Below, piece by piece: positions 28,200 through 36,243 of a DNA stretch of 64,000 nucleotides (the first letter of the stretch is position 1; every line of letters starts with the position of its first letter). The notes under the pieces were generated by a model. It was not told the DNA's origin, did not search any database, and saw only the letters and a program-made list of their open reading frames with translations. A program made the position numbers and the translations under genes. Source of the DNA: Candidatus Faecousia faecigallinarum (GTDB lineage: Bacteria > Bacillota > Clostridia > Oscillospirales > Oscillospiraceae); the NCBI GenBank assembly GCA_018712145.1, contig DVHJ01000081.1:1-64000 (forward strand). The letters are read 5' to 3'.

Positions 28200-28961
28200 T
28201 TATAGCTGCACGGACCAATCGCCGTAGTCATATGTGCCGCTTCCGTGGCACAGAGTTCCCTCGGCTTTGCGCTGCCGGAAGGCATCCTGCATCCGGAGGA
28301 TGATCTCCGGCTGGATATCCAGGGCGTGGTGGCCGGGCAGCACCCGCCGAACCGGCAGGGCCGCCACAGTCTCCAGGGAATGGAGGTAGGCTTCCGGATC
28401 GGTGGAGGGGAACCAGGCGGCCAGGGTGCCTTTGTAGACCAGGTCGCCGGTGAACAGGTAGCCCCGGGATTCTTCCCAGAAGCACATATGGCCGGGGGAG
28501 TGGCCCGGGGTGTGGAGAACGGCAACGCGCCTGCCCCCAAGGTCTAGAATTTCCCCGCCGGCCAGCACCTTTTCCGGCGTCCCCTGAAACAGCCGGTAGG
28601 CGCTCACGTCGTAGCCTTCCGGCAGATCGCACCGGTGGGTCACAAACTGCCGGACCGCCTCCAGGGGCTGGGGAAACTGGCCGGTTAACCAGGGGAGCTC
28701 TGCTTGGTGGGCATAAAACCGGGGGAAATACCAATGCCCGCCAATGTGATCCCAATGGACATGGGTGGCCACGGCGGTGACGGGTTTGTCCGTTAAGTTG
28801 CGGATTTCCCCCTGAATATTGCCAATGCCCAGGCCGGTGTCAATCAGCAGGCTTCGCCGTGTGCCGTTGAGCAGGTAGCAGTGGGTTTCCTCCCAATGCC
28901 GGTATTCGCTGATGATGTAACTATCTTCATCCAGCTGTTCAATGGTAAACCAAGGTTTCAT
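28200..28961 (-). CDS. MBL fold metallo-hydrolase
   Basis: THVHWDHIGGHWYFPRFYAH, HTPGHSPGHMCFW motifs. Confidence 0.92.
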   Translation of the reverse strand: MKPWFTIEQLDEDSYIISEYRHWEETHCYLLNGTRRSLLIDTGLGIGNIQGEIRNLTDKPVTAVATHVHWDHIGGHWYFPRFYAHQAELPWLTGQFPQPLEAVRQFVTHRCDLPEGYDVSAYRLFQGTPEKVLAGGEILDLGGRRVAVLHTPGHSPGHMCFWEESRGYLFTGDLVYKGTLAAWFPSTDPEAYLHSLETVAALPVRRVLPGHHALDIQPEIILRMQDAFRQRKAEGTLCHGSGTYDYGDWSVQL

Positions 28962-30019
28962 GTCTTATCCTCCCGGTCAATTTCGGTTAGCCGGGCCAGC
29001 AATTCTTCCGGCGGGAAGGCAACCAATTGACATTGTCCCCAGGTCAGGGGGAGCACCATGGTGACGGCCCGGCTGCCGGCGTTTTTCTTGTCCAGTTCCA
29101 TCAGGGGCACCAACATTTGCCACGGGTATGCCGGGGAAACCGGCAGACCGTATTTCTCCAGGCACCGGGAAAGACGTGGGGACATTCCGGCGCAAAGTCC
29201 GGTTTGCTCTGCCAATTTTGTGGCATACACCATGCCCACTGCCACAGCGGCGCCGTGGCCAAGGGTATAACCGCTGGCTTTTTCCAAAGCGTGGCCGATG
29301 GTGTGGCCGAAGTTCAGCAGCCGCCGGACCCCCACATCCCGCTCGTCGGCCTCCACCAGATCCCGCTTAATGGCCACACACCGGGCAATCAGCCGGGGCA
29401 GGCCGGTTGCCCCCCTTTCTGCGGCGGAGAGAATCTCCGGGTCCCGGATGACGCCATACTTAATGACCTCTGCCATCCCGTTGGCAAATTCCCCAGGCGG
29501 CAGGGTGTCCAAGGCGGTACAGTCGCACAGCACGCAGGCCGGCTGCCAGAACGCCCCGGCCAGATTTTTCCCCCCGGGCAGATCCACGGCGGTTTTCCCG
29601 CCCACGGAGGCATCCACGGCGGAAAGCAGGGTGGTGGGCATCTGCACGTAGGGGATGCCCCGCATATACAGGGCGGCGGCCAAACCGGCAAGATCCCCCA
29701 CCACGCCGCCGCCCAAAGCCACAATCCCATCCTGCCGGCGCAGCCCATGGCCGGCGGCGGCGTTCAGCAGCTTAGCCAGGGTTTCCATGGACTTGGCGCC
29801 CTCCCCCGGCTCTATCACAAAGGGACTGACGGAAAATCCCGCCATGGCCTGGGTCACGGCAGCGCCGTAGCGCCGGTAGACGTTGCGGTCGGAGACCAGC
29901 AATACCCGCTGGGCGGCGGTGCAGCTGCGGAGGTAAGCGCCGGCCTGCCCCAGCAAACCGGCGCCAATCACCACATCATAGGTTGTGGAGGTTCGTACGG
30001 TAACCGTATACTGATCCAT
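28958..30019 (-). CDS. aroB: 3-dehydroquinate synthase
   Basis: GGGVVGDLAGLAAALYMRGIPYVQMPTTLLSAVDASVGGKTAVD, NFGHTIGHALE. Confidence 0.96.
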   Translation of the reverse strand: MDQYTVTVRTSTTYDVVIGAGLLGQAGAYLRSCTAAQRVLLVSDRNVYRRYGAAVTQAMAGFSVSPFVIEPGEGAKSMETLAKLLNAAAGHGLRRQDGIVALGGGVVGDLAGLAAALYMRGIPYVQMPTTLLSAVDASVGGKTAVDLPGGKNLAGAFWQPACVLCDCTALDTLPPGEFANGMAEVIKYGVIRDPEILSAAERGATGLPRLIARCVAIKRDLVEADERDVGVRRLLNFGHTIGHALEKASGYTLGHGAAVAVGMVYATKLAEQTGLCAGMSPRLSRCLEKYGLPVSPAYPWQMLVPLMELDKKNAGSRAVTMVLPLTWGQCQLVAFPPEELLARLTEIDREDKT

Positions 30020-30833
30020 TTTCCAACGCCTTTCTCCAGACGAGCACCTGCCGGACTTTGCCCATTAGCCCCTGGAATTGGGCCGGGGTGAGTTGCTGGC
30101 CGGGGTCGCTCAGGGCTTCCTGGGGGGCCGGGTGTACTTCAATTTCCATGCCGTCACAGCCAGCCCAGATGGCGCTCAAGGCCATGGGGGCCACCAGCTC
30201 CGCCCGCCCGGTACCGTGGGAGGGGTCGGCAAGCACCGGCAGATGGGTAAGCTGCTTCAGAGCGGCAATGGCGCCGATATCCATGGTATTGCGGGTGTAG
30301 GTCTCAAAGGTGCGGATGCCCCGTTCACAGAGCATCACCTGGGGGTTGCCGGCGTTCATGATGTATTCTGCGCTGGCCAGCCATTCGGCTAAGGTGGAGG
30401 ACAAGCCCCGCTTGAGAATCACCGGTTTATGGGTGCGGCCGGCCTCCACCAGCAGGGGGAAGTTCTGCATGTTCCTAGCCCCGATCTGCAACACGTCTGC
30501 AGATTGGATAATCCAGTCCATGTCCCGGGGATCCAGCACTTCCGTGACCACCGGCAGGCCAACCGCCCTTCCGGCGGCGCTTAAATAGGCCAGGCCCTGG
30601 CGGCCCAGGCCCCGGAAGGCGTAGGGGGAGGTGCGGGGCTTTTCCACCCCGCCCCGGAGCATGTTGGCCCCGGCGGCCTTCACCGCAGCGGCGGTTTGCA
30701 TCATTTGCTCTTCCGATTCAATGGCGCATGGCCCGGCAATCACCAGAAAGTCCCGGCCAATGGTCAGGTTACCCACCGGAATCAGGGTGGGGTTCCCACC
30801 GGCATGGGCTGCGGTTAGGGGTAGATGTTCCAC
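29976..30833 (-). CDS. aroF: 3-deoxy-7-phosphoheptulonate synthase (AroF/KDO8P synthase-like fold)
   Basis: VIAGPCAIESEEQM, GGVEKPRTSPYAFRGLG, LPVLADPSHGTGR, MEIEVHPAPQEALSD. Confidence 0.95.
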   Translation of the reverse strand: MEHLPLTAAHAGGNPTLIPVGNLTIGRDFLVIAGPCAIESEEQMMQTAAAVKAAGANMLRGGVEKPRTSPYAFRGLGRQGLAYLSAAGRAVGLPVVTEVLDPRDMDWIIQSADVLQIGARNMQNFPLLVEAGRTHKPVILKRGLSSTLAEWLASAEYIMNAGNPQVMLCERGIRTFETYTRNTMDIGAIAALKQLTHLPVLADPSHGTGRAELVAPMALSAIWAGCDGMEIEVHPAPQEALSDPGQQLTPAQFQGLMGKVRQVLVWRKALENGSVYGYRTNLHNL

Positions 30834-30964
30834 TGGGTGATCGCCTCCGGCAAATGCTGCCCAGGATGGCCCCCAGGCGCAGCATGGTTATTTTCTTATT
30901 GTAGCAAAAAAATCCCATCTGTCAAATGCCGGGGAACCGGCGCGGCGCCGTGGTGAAGGATCTC

Positions 30965-32683
30965 CTAGTCCCGCACGCAGGCCACAATGGCTTTGATGGC
31001 TTCTCCCGCCGGGGAAACCAGTTGGTATTCTCCGGCGGCCTGGGGAATGATGCAGGTTTCGGCGTAGTGGAGGGGAAAATCGGGAAAGGCCCCGGTGGGG
31101 CTGACCAGGACCGCCTGGCTGCCCTGCACCAGATTCATCACCTGCACGCTGCCGTTGCGCTTTACTGTGATCCGGCTGCTGGTGGAAAACCGGAAGGTGT
31201 CGATGAATTCCCGCTCATGCAGGCCGGTGCGTTCCACCAGATTGTCCCCTTGGGCATAAACTTGGGTGACGGCATTCACCAGATTTTCCCGGACAAATTC
31301 CGTGTTCCGGTCCCATTGGATGTTGGCCAACCCCCGGTCAATGTGGATGGGTCTGGGTTTGCCGTCCAGATCCACCCGGCCCCAGTCCCACAGCTTGAAG
31401 GTAAAAATGTAAGGCGTGGCGCTGATTTCCAGCACCATGGTATTTGCGCCGGAGCAGTGGACGGTTCCGGCGGGAATGAGCAGATGATCATGGGGCTTCA
31501 CCGGGATGCGATTGACATAACGTTCGGCGGGGAAGGGTCCATCCCCCCGCTGAGCCGCCCGCAGATCCTCCGCCATGGCCTGGGGATCGGCGCCGGTCTT
31601 GATGCCCAGGTAGACGCAGGGATCCTCCCCCTGGGCGTCCAAGATGTAGTAACTCTCATCCTGGGTATAGCGCATGTTGAACTGCTCCTGGATGTATTCC
31701 GTCAGGGGATGCACCTGGAGGGAGAGATTTTGGCCGTTCATGGTGTCCAGCATGTCGAAGCGGATGGGAAATTCCTTGCCGAACCGGGCGTGGACCCGCT
31801 GGCCCAGTAGGCGCTGGGGCTGGGCATAGACCAGGTTTAGCGCCGGGGTTTGAATGCATTTGCCGCCAAAATCCAGCAGCAGGCTGTTTTCCTCCGGCAC
31901 GCCGTCAAAGCTCCAGGCGTAGTTGCTGCCATTTTCCGGCAGATCGAAATGGGTTTTCATCCAGTTGCCACCCCACACCCCCGGGTCAAAGTAGGGTACC
32001 ATCCGGAAGGGCCGGCCGGAAACGGCATTCAGCGCAGTCCGGTAGGCCGCCCCTTCCACCATGCCGGTCTGGCTGGTCATGTCCAGGTAGAAGTCCATGG
32101 TGGGCAGCAGCTGGTTTTTCACTTTGTCCGCCCACCGCCATTCGGCAAAATAACCCCGCTTGTACTTTTCCAGCTTGGGCAGATTCTGCCGGGCAGTACG
32201 CCAGTTGTCCATCCCCCGGCGGTAGCGGAGTTGGATTTCCCACCGGGTGATGTCGGCGTAAATTTGGATATCTCCTGGGTGAACCAAGCTGGCGCCTACG
32301 CCGTAGACCAGAACCACGCCCTCAGGCGTTCCGGCAATTTGCCGCTGGGCTGCGGCAATTTTCTCCGGGTAGAAGTAGTCCGCCAACCGCCGGACGGTCA
32401 TGATACCAAATACCGGGTCGCTGGTCATATCCTGGGCCAGTAGGCGGTCCATCTTTTCCGGTTCAAAGGCCAGATCGTCGCTGTGGAGCACGGCGGAAAA
32501 TCCCAGCGGGGAGAGGCCCTCCAGCACAGCCTCCTGGTCAACGCCGGGGTAGCATTCCACGGTGATGACGGTTTTTTGCCGGATCAGCCGGCGCAGCCGT
32601 TCACAAATGGCGGGGAAACCCAAGGATACGGCTTCACTGCTGCCGGATACGGAAATTTTGGGGAACGGATCGTAGTGATGCAT
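30965..32683 (-). CDS. Class I mannose-6-phosphate isomerase with N-terminal kinase-like domain
   Basis: C-terminal MPI features (VWGGNWM, LSLQVHPLTEYIQEQF, HDHLLIPAGTVHCSGANTMVLEIS); ~170 aa N-terminal P-loop-like domain without a clear Walker A. Confidence 0.82.
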   Translation of the reverse strand: MHHYDPFPKISVSGSSEAVSLGFPAICERLRRLIRQKTVITVECYPGVDQEAVLEGLSPLGFSAVLHSDDLAFEPEKMDRLLAQDMTSDPVFGIMTVRRLADYFYPEKIAAAQRQIAGTPEGVVLVYGVGASLVHPGDIQIYADITRWEIQLRYRRGMDNWRTARQNLPKLEKYKRGYFAEWRWADKVKNQLLPTMDFYLDMTSQTGMVEGAAYRTALNAVSGRPFRMVPYFDPGVWGGNWMKTHFDLPENGSNYAWSFDGVPEENSLLLDFGGKCIQTPALNLVYAQPQRLLGQRVHARFGKEFPIRFDMLDTMNGQNLSLQVHPLTEYIQEQFNMRYTQDESYYILDAQGEDPCVYLGIKTGADPQAMAEDLRAAQRGDGPFPAERYVNRIPVKPHDHLLIPAGTVHCSGANTMVLEISATPYIFTFKLWDWGRVDLDGKPRPIHIDRGLANIQWDRNTEFVRENLVNAVTQVYAQGDNLVERTGLHEREFIDTFRFSTSSRITVKRNGSVQVMNLVQGSQAVLVSPTGAFPDFPLHYAETCIIPQAAGEYQLVSPAGEAIKAIVACVRD

Positions 32684-32685
32684 TG

Positions 32686-32810
32686 CCCTTACCTCCCAAT
32701 GTAGACTGGGATTAGCATAGTAGATCTCCAGAAATTTGTCAATACATATATCCGAAAAATCGGAAAAATCAAAAATATGTATTTACAAATAAGCGGGACC
32801 GTGCTATACT
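32686..32810. promoter_or_regulatory. Divergent promoters of MPI (-) and ROK (+) genes
   Basis: Minus TTGACA-17-TATGCT (32742-32714); plus TTTACA-17-TATACT (32782-32810); inverted repeat AATACATAT...ATATGTATT (32741-32783) between them. Confidence 0.6.
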
Positions 32811-32869
32811 TACCCTACGCAAGCCCGGCTCCTGGCAAGGGGCAGCACCGGCAGAAAGGATGAGTCTCC

Positions 32870-33748
32870 ATGAAGGCAGGATATGTGTGCCTGGACGTGG
32901 GCGGAACAGAAATCAAAAGTGCGGCCGTTACCCCGGCTGGGGAGGTGGTGGAACCGGTGGCATATGCCCCGGCCAGGGCCAGTGAGGCGGCGCAGGCCGT
33001 CATTGCCCACCTGGCCGGCATCCTCCAAACTGCAGGCAAATCCTTAACCAGGGTGTTGGGGGCGGGCCTGGCTTTCCCCGGCCCCTTTGATTATGCAGGA
33101 GGAATTTGCCTGCTGAAGGGGCTGGACAAGTTTGACCGTCTGTATGGCGTGAATCTCCGCCAGGCTCTGGCGGAGGCCACCGGAATTACCCCGGCGGATA
33201 TTCGCTTCTGCAATGACGTGGGGGCCTTTGCTTTGGGGGAGATGGGGTTTGGCCCAGCGGCAGGGGCAGAGCGGGCCATGTTTTTGTGCATTGGCACCGG
33301 CTGCGGCAGCGCATTTGGGGTACATGGCCAACTGGCGCCGGAGGGCTATCCCGGTGTTCCGTTCCAGGGCTATGTGTATGACCGGCCATTCTTAGAGGGC
33401 CGGGTGGACGATTACCTGTCCAAGCGGGGGTTGATGGCTTTGACCCAAGCCCGGCTGGGTAGGTCCTTGGCGGGAAAAGAACTGGCTGCCCTGTGCCAAG
33501 CCGGGGACAAGGCGGCGTTAGACTGTTTTGCTCAGTTCGGCCAGTGGTTGAGGGCGGCGGCGGAGCCGAATCTGCAGGCTTTCCGGCCGGATTGCCTGTG
33601 TATCGGCGGGCAAATCACCAAAAGCGCCGGCTATTTTCTGGAGCCGTTGGCGGCACTGTGCCAGGCACTGGGCATTTCTCTGTATGTCACGGCGGATACC
33701 TCCCGCCGGGCTTTGCAAGGGTTGACCAGGTGTTTTCCCGGGGGATAA
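32870..33748 (+). CDS. ROK family protein (sugar kinase-like)
   Basis: CLDVGGTEIKSAAV, NDVGAFALGEMGFG, CIGTGCGSAFGVHG. Confidence 0.92.
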   Translation: MKAGYVCLDVGGTEIKSAAVTPAGEVVEPVAYAPARASEAAQAVIAHLAGILQTAGKSLTRVLGAGLAFPGPFDYAGGICLLKGLDKFDRLYGVNLRQALAEATGITPADIRFCNDVGAFALGEMGFGPAAGAERAMFLCIGTGCGSAFGVHGQLAPEGYPGVPFQGYVYDRPFLEGRVDDYLSKRGLMALTQARLGRSLAGKELAALCQAGDKAALDCFAQFGQWLRAAAEPNLQAFRPDCLCIGGQITKSAGYFLEPLAALCQALGISLYVTADTSRRALQGLTRCFPGG

Positions 33749-33752
33749 TGGA

Positions 33753-33787
33753 AAGGGGCTGTCTCTGCGTGAGTGAGACAGCCCCTT
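33753..33787. terminator. Bidirectional hairpin terminator between ROK and phosphatase genes
   Basis: AAGGGGCTGTCTC...GAGACAGCCCCTT, 13 bp perfect stem. Confidence 0.7.
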
Positions 33788-33790
33788 GGG

Positions 33791-34357
33791 TTAGGGGATA
33801 GGACGGATATCCACCGGCTTTCCCGCCAGACAGGTAATTTGGAAACCGTGCCCCGGTTGGGGCGTCCAGTCATACCGGCTCCCCTGAGGGAACCACTGAG
33901 CCAGCACCCCGCCGATGACCCCGCCATGGGTGATGCAGACCGCGTCTTCCTCTGCCGTGAGAAGTGGCGCCAGGGCGGCCAATGCCCGCCAGGTAACCTG
34001 AACGCCGCTCTCCCCGCCGGGGCACACGTTGGCCTCATTGTCCCCGGTGATCCAGGCTTGGAAGCCGGGGAGGTTGCATAACTCCGGATAGGATTTCATC
34101 TCAAATTCGCCGAAGTCAATTTCCCGGAGGCCGGGGAGCACGGTATAGGCAACCGGACCATATAAGGCCGCCAAGGTCTGATTGGCCCGGCGCATGCCGC
34201 TGGTGTAGAACCGGCCGGCCTGGGGATAGGAACCGGATTGCCGCAGCTGCTCCAGCGCCGCCAATCCCTCCGGCAGCAGAGGCAGGTCGGTACTGCCGTA
34301 GAAAAGGCGCTGCACATTCCCGGCGGTGAGGCCGTGGCGGATTAAGGTCAGCTGCAT
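33791..34357 (-). CDS. cobC: Histidine phosphatase family protein (CobC-like alpha-ribazole phosphatase candidate)
   Basis: MQLTLIRHGLTAGNVQRLFYGSTDLPL; lies in the cobTUS cluster. Start at ATG 34357; the longer ORF is an over-extension. Confidence 0.8.
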   Translation of the reverse strand: MQLTLIRHGLTAGNVQRLFYGSTDLPLLPEGLAALEQLRQSGSYPQAGRFYTSGMRRANQTLAALYGPVAYTVLPGLREIDFGEFEMKSYPELCNLPGFQAWITGDNEANVCPGGESGVQVTWRALAALAPLLTAEEDAVCITHGGVIGGVLAQWFPQGSRYDWTPQPGHGFQITCLAGKPVDIRPIP

Positions 34358-34728
34358 TTCCACACCTCCGGGATTCCGCAAAATATCCGGATCACTGTAC
34401 CGGCCTGCCGGGCAAGGGCCTGGAGTACCTGGCCGTGGAGTTCCCGCCACTGCCGCTGATCCTTGTCCATGGGCACCACGCCGGAGCCGATTTCCCGGGA
34501 AATGACAATGCTGCCGGAAAACAGAGGAGTGACCCGGGCCAGCAGCTGCCCGGCGGTTTCCCCGGCCTGGACGGCTTGCCAGGTCAGGGCTTCCAGGTGG
34601 GTATAGCAGGCTGCCGGCTGCTCCGGCAGGCCACCGGCCAAATCCCAAATGTCTTCCCGGGCCAGGGCGTACCGGTCAACGGCCCAGGTGAGCTTCCCTT
34701 GATATGCGCCGCCAAAAATCAGTATCAT
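34348..34728 (-). CDS. CobU-like small protein (second adenosylcobinamide kinase/guanylyltransferase paralog)
   Basis: MILIFGGAYQGKLTWAVDRY N-terminus and SGSIVISREIGSGVVPMDKDQRQWRE resemble CobU; only 126 aa. Confidence 0.75.
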   Translation of the reverse strand: MILIFGGAYQGKLTWAVDRYALAREDIWDLAGGLPEQPAACYTHLEALTWQAVQAGETAGQLLARVTPLFSGSIVISREIGSGVVPMDKDQRQWRELHGQVLQALARQAGTVIRIFCGIPEVWKCS

Positions 34729-34731
34729 ATT

Positions 34732-35466
34732 TTACCTCGTCAAAATTAATACGGCCACGCCGGTAAATTCCCCCAAGGTCAGGGCAAAGCCGGAGATATC
34801 TCCGGAAATGCCCCCCAGCTGCTTACAGCCGTACCAGGCGGCTGCCCAGTAGCCCAGGCAGCCTACCAGGGGGGCAAGACCCTGGGGGCCCATCCACAGG
34901 GTGGAGCAAGATGCGGCTAGGGCCATCGCCGCCAGGGCAATTTTTTTGCCCCGGTTACCGGCGGCCAGCCCGGCGTACTGGCTGGACGCCAGGGGGCGGA
35001 GGGACAGCACGGCAAACCCGGCGCAGGCCCGAACCGCCACGGGAATCAGGGCCAGGGGCAGCAGGGGAATCTCCCCGGCGGAGAAAAACAGGCACCACTG
35101 GGCCAGGAGCAGCAGGCCAAGGCAGATCACCGCAAAGGCGCCGCAGTGAGAGTCCTTCAAAATCTTCCGCCGGGTTTCCAGATCCCGGCGGGACAGCACC
35201 GCGTCGCACACGTCCATAAAGCCGTCCAGGTGGAGAAAACCGGTGGCCAGCCAGGGCACCGCCGCCAGCACCAGGGCGTATACAGCAGGGGGCAGGCCGG
35301 GCAATGCCCAGGCCGCCAGGGCCCACAGGCCCCCAACGATTCCCCCAACCAGGGGCAGGCATACCATCATCTTCGGCCTGGCCTTCTCGTCCCACCGGCG
35401 GAAGGGGCAGGGAATGGCCAGAAACATCCCCCAGGTCATGAAAAAGGCAGATATCCACTGGTTCAA
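34732..35466 (-). CDS. cobS: Adenosylcobinamide-GDP ribazoletransferase (cobalamin synthase)
   Basis: RRWDEKARPKMMVCLPLVGGIVGG, TGFLHLDGFMDVCDAVLSRRDLETRRKILKDSHCGAFAV. TTG 35466 has SD GGGAGG upstream; TTG 35490 also possible. Confidence 0.92.
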   Translation of the reverse strand: MNQWISAFFMTWGMFLAIPCPFRRWDEKARPKMMVCLPLVGGIVGGLWALAAWALPGLPPAVYALVLAAVPWLATGFLHLDGFMDVCDAVLSRRDLETRRKILKDSHCGAFAVICLGLLLLAQWCLFFSAGEIPLLPLALIPVAVRACAGFAVLSLRPLASSQYAGLAAGNRGKKIALAAMALAASCSTLWMGPQGLAPLVGCLGYWAAAWYGCKQLGGISGDISGFALTLGEFTGVAVLILTR

Positions 35467-35490
35467 CCCAAACCGCCTCCCACTGTCCAA

Positions 35491-35507
35491 CCGGCAGGCA
35501 GCCGGCC
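35491..35507. repeat. 17 bp direct repeat, left copy (candidate target-site duplication)
   Basis: CCGGCAGGCAGCCGGCC; identical to 35714-35730. Confidence 0.9.
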
Positions 35508-35713
35508 CAGCTTGTCAAAAAAGTCTCGCTTAAGTTCGCCGCTGCGGCGGCGAAACAAGTGAAAATCATTTTCTGCCGGGGCGTGTACCTGGCAGAAAAT
35601 ACATCTCAGGTTGCGAAGTGTGGGAATTGTGGGCCTACGGCCCACAATTCCTGCGCGTAGCAGACTGCAAACTTCTGTCGGAAAACCCCAAAGGGTTTTT
35701 TTGACAGTCTAAG
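35508..35713. mobile_element. Family-C MITE-like multi-hairpin insertion between cobU and cobS (~206 bp)
   Basis: Flanked by perfect 17 bp direct repeats; near-terminal inverted repeats AGCTTGTCAAAAAA / AGACTGTCAAAAAA (12/14); internal stems ATTTTCTGCC/GGCAGAAAAT and GGAATTGTGGGCC/GGCCCACAATTCC; no transposase. Confidence 0.75.
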
Positions 35714-36243
35714 CCGGCAGGCAGCCGGCCTTTGTGTACCCGCAGCATCCCCGCCTGGGCCTCGCAGACCAGGTCAAATTCCCCGGCCAGTCCCCGGCAG
35801 ATCCGGGCCAGCCCAGCCCGGTAGTCTTCCGTCCAGCCGGTGTACCGGCCGGCGTCCCGGAAAATATCGTCGGCAACGCACAGCACATGGCGGCAATGCC
35901 GGCCGAGGACCAGCAACGCCCGGAGCGCCTTTTCCGGGGCGGCGGGATTAAACGGAGAAAACATCTCATTGGCCAGCAGCGCGGTGACGCTGTCCAGCAG
36001 CACGGTGCCCTGGGCCGGCACCTGAGGCAGGGCCTGGATCAGGTCCCGTCCGGCTTCCACCGTTTGGAAGCCCAACCCTGCCCGGTCTGCCAGGTGCCGG
36101 GCGATCCGCTGCCGGTCTTCCCCGTCTGCCGGTTCCATGGTGGCCCAGTAATACAGCGGGCCATTCCCGGCCAGGGTGCAGGCTAAGGCCTGGGCCAGGC
36201 CGCTTTTCCCGCTTTTGCTCCCCCCAAGCACCAGCGCCCTCAT
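35635..36243 (-). CDS. cobU: Bifunctional adenosylcobinamide kinase / adenosylcobinamide-phosphate guanylyltransferase; C-terminus altered by insertion
   Basis: MRALVLGGSKSGKSGLAQALA; YWATMEP; TVLLDSVTALLANEMF; last ~25 codons lie within the family-C element. Confidence 0.9.
   Translation of the reverse strand: MRALVLGGSKSGKSGLAQALACTLAGNGPLYYWATMEPADGEDRQRIARHLADRAGLGFQTVEAGRDLIQALPQVPAQGTVLLDSVTALLANEMFSPFNPAAPEKALRALLVLGRHCRHVLCVADDIFRDAGRYTGWTEDYRAGLARICRGLAGEFDLVCEAQAGMLRVHKGRLPAGLDCQKNPLGFSDRSLQSATRRNCGP
35714..35730. repeat. 17 bp direct repeat, right copy
   Basis: CCGGCAGGCAGCCGGCC within cobU coding sequence (GRLPAG). Confidence 0.9.
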
